A stretch of DNA of 64,000 bases from positions 496,001-560,000 of the forward strand of contig NZ_CBDBDD010000009.1 in assembly GCF_965203655.1 (NCBI RefSeq), given 5' to 3'. This document shows positions 61,955 to 64,000 of this stretch, piece by piece. The translations under genes were made by a program, and so were the position numbers. The first letter of the stretch is position 1; every line of letters starts with the position of its first letter. The stretch is from Poriferisodalis sp965203655 (GTDB taxonomy: Bacteria > Actinomycetota > Acidimicrobiia > Acidimicrobiales > Poriferisodalaceae). The notes beneath the pieces were generated by a model. That model was given only the letters and a program-made list of their open reading frames with translations, did no database searches and had not been told where the DNA came from.

Positions 61955-62398
61955 ATGCGTCTCGTCATTGACACGAGCGTCTTGGTCGGCGAGTTACTAC
62001 GCGAGCGGGGCCGGCAGCGCCTGGCTGATCCGCGAATCGACCTCTACCTGCCAGAACAGATGTGGCATGAGACGCTTCGTGAGATTCCCCGTCGTGCGGA
62101 GGCATTCGGTCGTCATCGAGGATTGAGTTCGAATGAAATTGACGGACTCTCGGACCGATGCCTGCATGTCATCGCCCGGAACTGCACCGTCGTCGCCGAA
62201 GCCGTTTACTCGGCATGGGAGGACCAGGCCCGCGAGCGCTCGATTCGCGATCCCAGCGATTGGCCCGTAGTTGCGTGCGCCCTGGCTCTCGACGTAGGGG
62301 TGTGGACGACGGACAAGGACTTTCTGGGCACCGGCGTGCCCACATGGACGACAGAAACACTCGATCTCTGGCTCCGGCGAACAAGTGAGGACTCATAG
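61955..62398 (+). CDS. PIN-domain toxin (VapC-like)
   Basis: The 147-residue PIN nuclease has Asp 6 in VIDTSVL, an acidic residue at 34 or 39, Asp 102 in SDWPVVA, and Asp 120/Asp 122 in TTDKDF, the acidic cluster that binds metal. VapC toxins cut tRNA or rRNA. It starts 45 bases after the antitoxin stop. The PIN fold here is closest to the branch with a longer linker between the first and third acidic positions. Confidence 0.88.
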   Translation: MRLVIDTSVLVGELLRERGRQRLADPRIDLYLPEQMWHETLREIPRRAEAFGRHRGLSSNEIDGLSDRCLHVIARNCTVVAEAVYSAWEDQARERSIRDPSDWPVVACALALDVGVWTTDKDFLGTGVPTWTTETLDLWLRRTSEDS

Positions 62399-62780
62399 CA
62401 CCCAGTTAGCCTGAGCCTCGGCAGACGTAACGCGGTGGCGGTCACTCGGGGGGTTGGCTCTCTCGCGAACGAAGACTCAGGCGGGCCATCTCGGTGGCGA
62501 GCTGTGGTGCATGGTCCGTCGTTGAGGCCACGGCTGCCGCGGCGAACCTCGAATCTGGATGGCTGAAGCGGCGAGTACCCCCAGATCGCGGAGGTGTGCC
62601 ACTACGGGCAACTCGACTAATGTTGTTTCCTCGGTCTGGGTGACCGATACCGGCGGGACTCCTTGAGGTTCAGGAGGTCAAGCCAGTGGGCAAGATATAG
62701 AGTGCACGCGTTGGAACTACCTCAACACGTCAGCCTCACCTAGTGCTCCTGCAATCTCACCACAATCAACATAACTGACT
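62399..62780. other. 382-bp region without a confident gene
   Basis: I see no tRNA, terminator or clear promoter. On the minus strand there are open stretches (one gives ELPVVAHLRDLGVLAAS, another in a shifted frame SHPDSRFAAAAVAST) that join only through a frameshift, so they may be the remains of a gene. The last 100 bases are already AT-richer, like the gene that follows. No copy of the tRNA-Leu 3' end was found here. Confidence 0.4.
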
Positions 62781-64000
62781 ATGGCTACTATTGAAGATAC
62801 AGTCGACATTACACCATCGCCACGAGTCCTCCGAATGCTGGGGCAGATTGAATTTGCACCTTGGCAATGTCTAGCCGAGCTTATTGACAATTCGATCGAC
62901 GCACTGCTTGATACACCGACGTCTGAAGATGATGATTGGCAGCCCGAGATTGACATCACTCTTCCAGCTCCGACCTCCCTAGACCTCGACAGCGAACTGC
63001 GCGTTCGCGACAACGGCCGAGGAATGACTTTTGAGGAACTCACCAACGCCGTTCGTGCCGGTTACTCGGGCAACGGACCGGTTGACAAGCTTGGTCTATT
63101 TGGTATGGGCTTCAACATAGCGACTGCGCGACTAGGGGAGTCTACCGAGATCTGGACTACGACTAGCGCAGAAGATTCTTGGACCGGGATACGAGTCAAA
63201 TTTGACGAAATGGAGGAGAGCGGCACCTACGGTGTCCCTCATTTGACTCGTCCAAAAACTGACTCAGAATTGGCTACAGGTGTTCAAGGTACAGAAATCA
63301 AGATTTCGCACCTGGACGTTGACCGCGTCCGAAAGCTCACTTGGGGCAAAGGGAAGTCGAGTACCCGTGAGCGGCTTGGCAAACTGTATGGGCGCGTAAT
63401 CTCTCTTCATGGCATACGACTGCACTATGACGGCGAACTTGTCGTTCCGACCCGTCATTGTGTATGGAACAAGACTCGCTCAGTCGAGACCGCGTCGTTC
63501 GGTCGCGTGTATGCACAGATTCCTATCAAGCACGATCTAACTCCCAGACGCTATTGCACGACGTGCTGGGTTTGGCTCCTTGATGGTGACCGATCTTGCC
63601 CAGCGTGCGAGCAAACATCAAGTCTCATTGAACGGCAACGCCGGATCGAAGGATGGTTGGGCATTCAGCGCTATTTTCACAAGGAGCATTATGGAATAGA
63701 CCTAATCCGCAACGGACGTGTCATCGAGGAACTAGACAAGAGTTTCTTCAACTGGGTGGATCCTGACACCAACGAGGAAGAAAGAGAATATCCTCTCGAT
63801 GCGGTGTTTCTGGGCGGCCGCATCGTTGGTGAGCTCGAGATTGACTTTGTTAGAGTCTCCCACCAGAAGAACGCGTTCGATAAGCTCGATCCGCAATGGT
63901 CTGAAGTCGTTAAGTTCATTCGAGGTGAATCACCGTTGCGTCCGAACATCGCTCGGGCACGAGAATTTGAGGCAAACACATCTATTCTGGCCCAGCTGTA
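62781..64000 (+). CDS. GHKL ATPase with zinc ribbon (MORC/MutL-like), 3' end beyond the window
   Basis: An ATG at 62781 opens a frame of at least 406 codons with no stop before the edge. It has the three ATP-binding motifs of GHKL proteins: ELIDNSIDA (residues 33-41), VRDNGRGM (75-82), and GLFGMGFN (105-112). A zinc ribbon with C259-x2-C262 and C273-x2-C276 sits inside the transducer-like second domain. Codons such as AGA, ATA and CTA, rare elsewhere in the window, are used often, which suggests transfer. Proteins of this type occur with Z1-domain helicases, methylases and nucleases in predicted defence and restriction-like operons; no partner is visible yet. Confidence 0.85.
   Translation, partial: MATIEDTVDITPSPRVLRMLGQIEFAPWQCLAELIDNSIDALLDTPTSEDDDWQPEIDITLPAPTSLDLDSELRVRDNGRGMTFEELTNAVRAGYSGNGPVDKLGLFGMGFNIATARLGESTEIWTTTSAEDSWTGIRVKFDEMEESGTYGVPHLTRPKTDSELATGVQGTEIKISHLDVDRVRKLTWGKGKSSTRERLGKLYGRVISLHGIRLHYDGELVVPTRHCVWNKTRSVETASFGRVYAQIPIKHDLTPRRYCTTCWVWLLDGDRSCPACEQTSSLIERQRRIEGWLGIQRYFHKEHYGIDLIRNGRVIEELDKSFFNWVDPDTNEEEREYPLDAVFLGGRIVGELEIDFVRVSHQKNAFDKLDPQWSEVVKFIRGESPLRPNIARAREFEANTSILAQL

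Noticed and set aside
61394..62780. Attachment-site repeat from the tRNA-Leu 3' end
   Set aside because: No second copy of the T-arm and acceptor sequence was found before the window ends, so integration at the tRNA remains unproven.

Overview
The window is high-GC DNA from an actinobacterium, most likely of the class Acidimicrobiia or a close relative (inference). Three things point there. Two tiny ribosomal proteins known from actinobacterial ribosomes (bL37, bS22) are encoded. The central gene order metG-tatD-rsmA-ispE-glmU-prs-rplY-pth-mfd-mazG-eno-ftsB, with DUF501-ppx further on, matches the block known from mycobacteria. Many transcription units have a TANNNT hexamer 6-10 bases before a GTG or ATG start, the signature of leaderless mRNAs. 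The final 1.2 kb is visibly less GC-rich.

Layout. 0-7.5 kb: a PHP phosphoesterase, UppP, a SAF-domain protein, an FmdB-type zinc ribbon, a UDP-sugar pyrophosphorylase and the molybdenum-cofactor genes moeA, moaA and moaC. 7.5-14 kb: a 27-bp tandem repeat, tRNA-Ala(CGC), SCO1- and CtaG-type cytochrome oxidase assembly proteins, an M1 aminopeptidase with a coupled 42-residue membrane peptide, and a PfkB kinase with a tandemly repeated N-terminus. 13-20 kb: a five-gene peptide-type ABC import operon on the minus strand, with a fused permease-ATPase and a terminal alpha/beta hydrolase. 20-26 kb: a phosphohexomutase, an MBOAT/SGNH polysaccharide acylation pair and a NodB-type deacetylase lipoprotein. 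26-28 kb: bL37, a class III CoA-transferase and YchF. 28-44.7 kb: the conserved housekeeping block (translation, rRNA methylation, isoprenoid, PRPP and peptidoglycan precursor synthesis, transcription-coupled repair, glycolysis, division).

44.7-57.6 kb is an accessory block between ftsB and DUF501. It holds a TetR regulator, small (2Fe-2S) and medium (FAD) subunits of a CO-dehydrogenase-like molybdenum hydroxylase, an SDR protein, a desaturase, an aldo/keto reductase, a TPR protein, MoxR and VWA chaperones, two XdhC-type proteins, an acyl-CoA dehydrogenase, a MocA-like nucleotidyltransferase and CoxG. No catalytic large subunit is present. The upstream moa/moe genes would supply the pterin cofactor and the MocA-like protein would convert it to the dinucleotide form.

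57.6-61.5 kb returns to core genes (DUF501, ppx, a GNAT protein, a PD-(D/E)XK nuclease, tRNA-Leu). Beyond tRNA-Leu(TAA) the window enters what looks like an island: an antitoxin/PIN-toxin pair, a 382-bp gap, and the start of a GHKL (MORC/MutL-like) ATPase with a zinc ribbon that runs off the end. That edge is the most likely place for a defence system, but only its first gene is visible.
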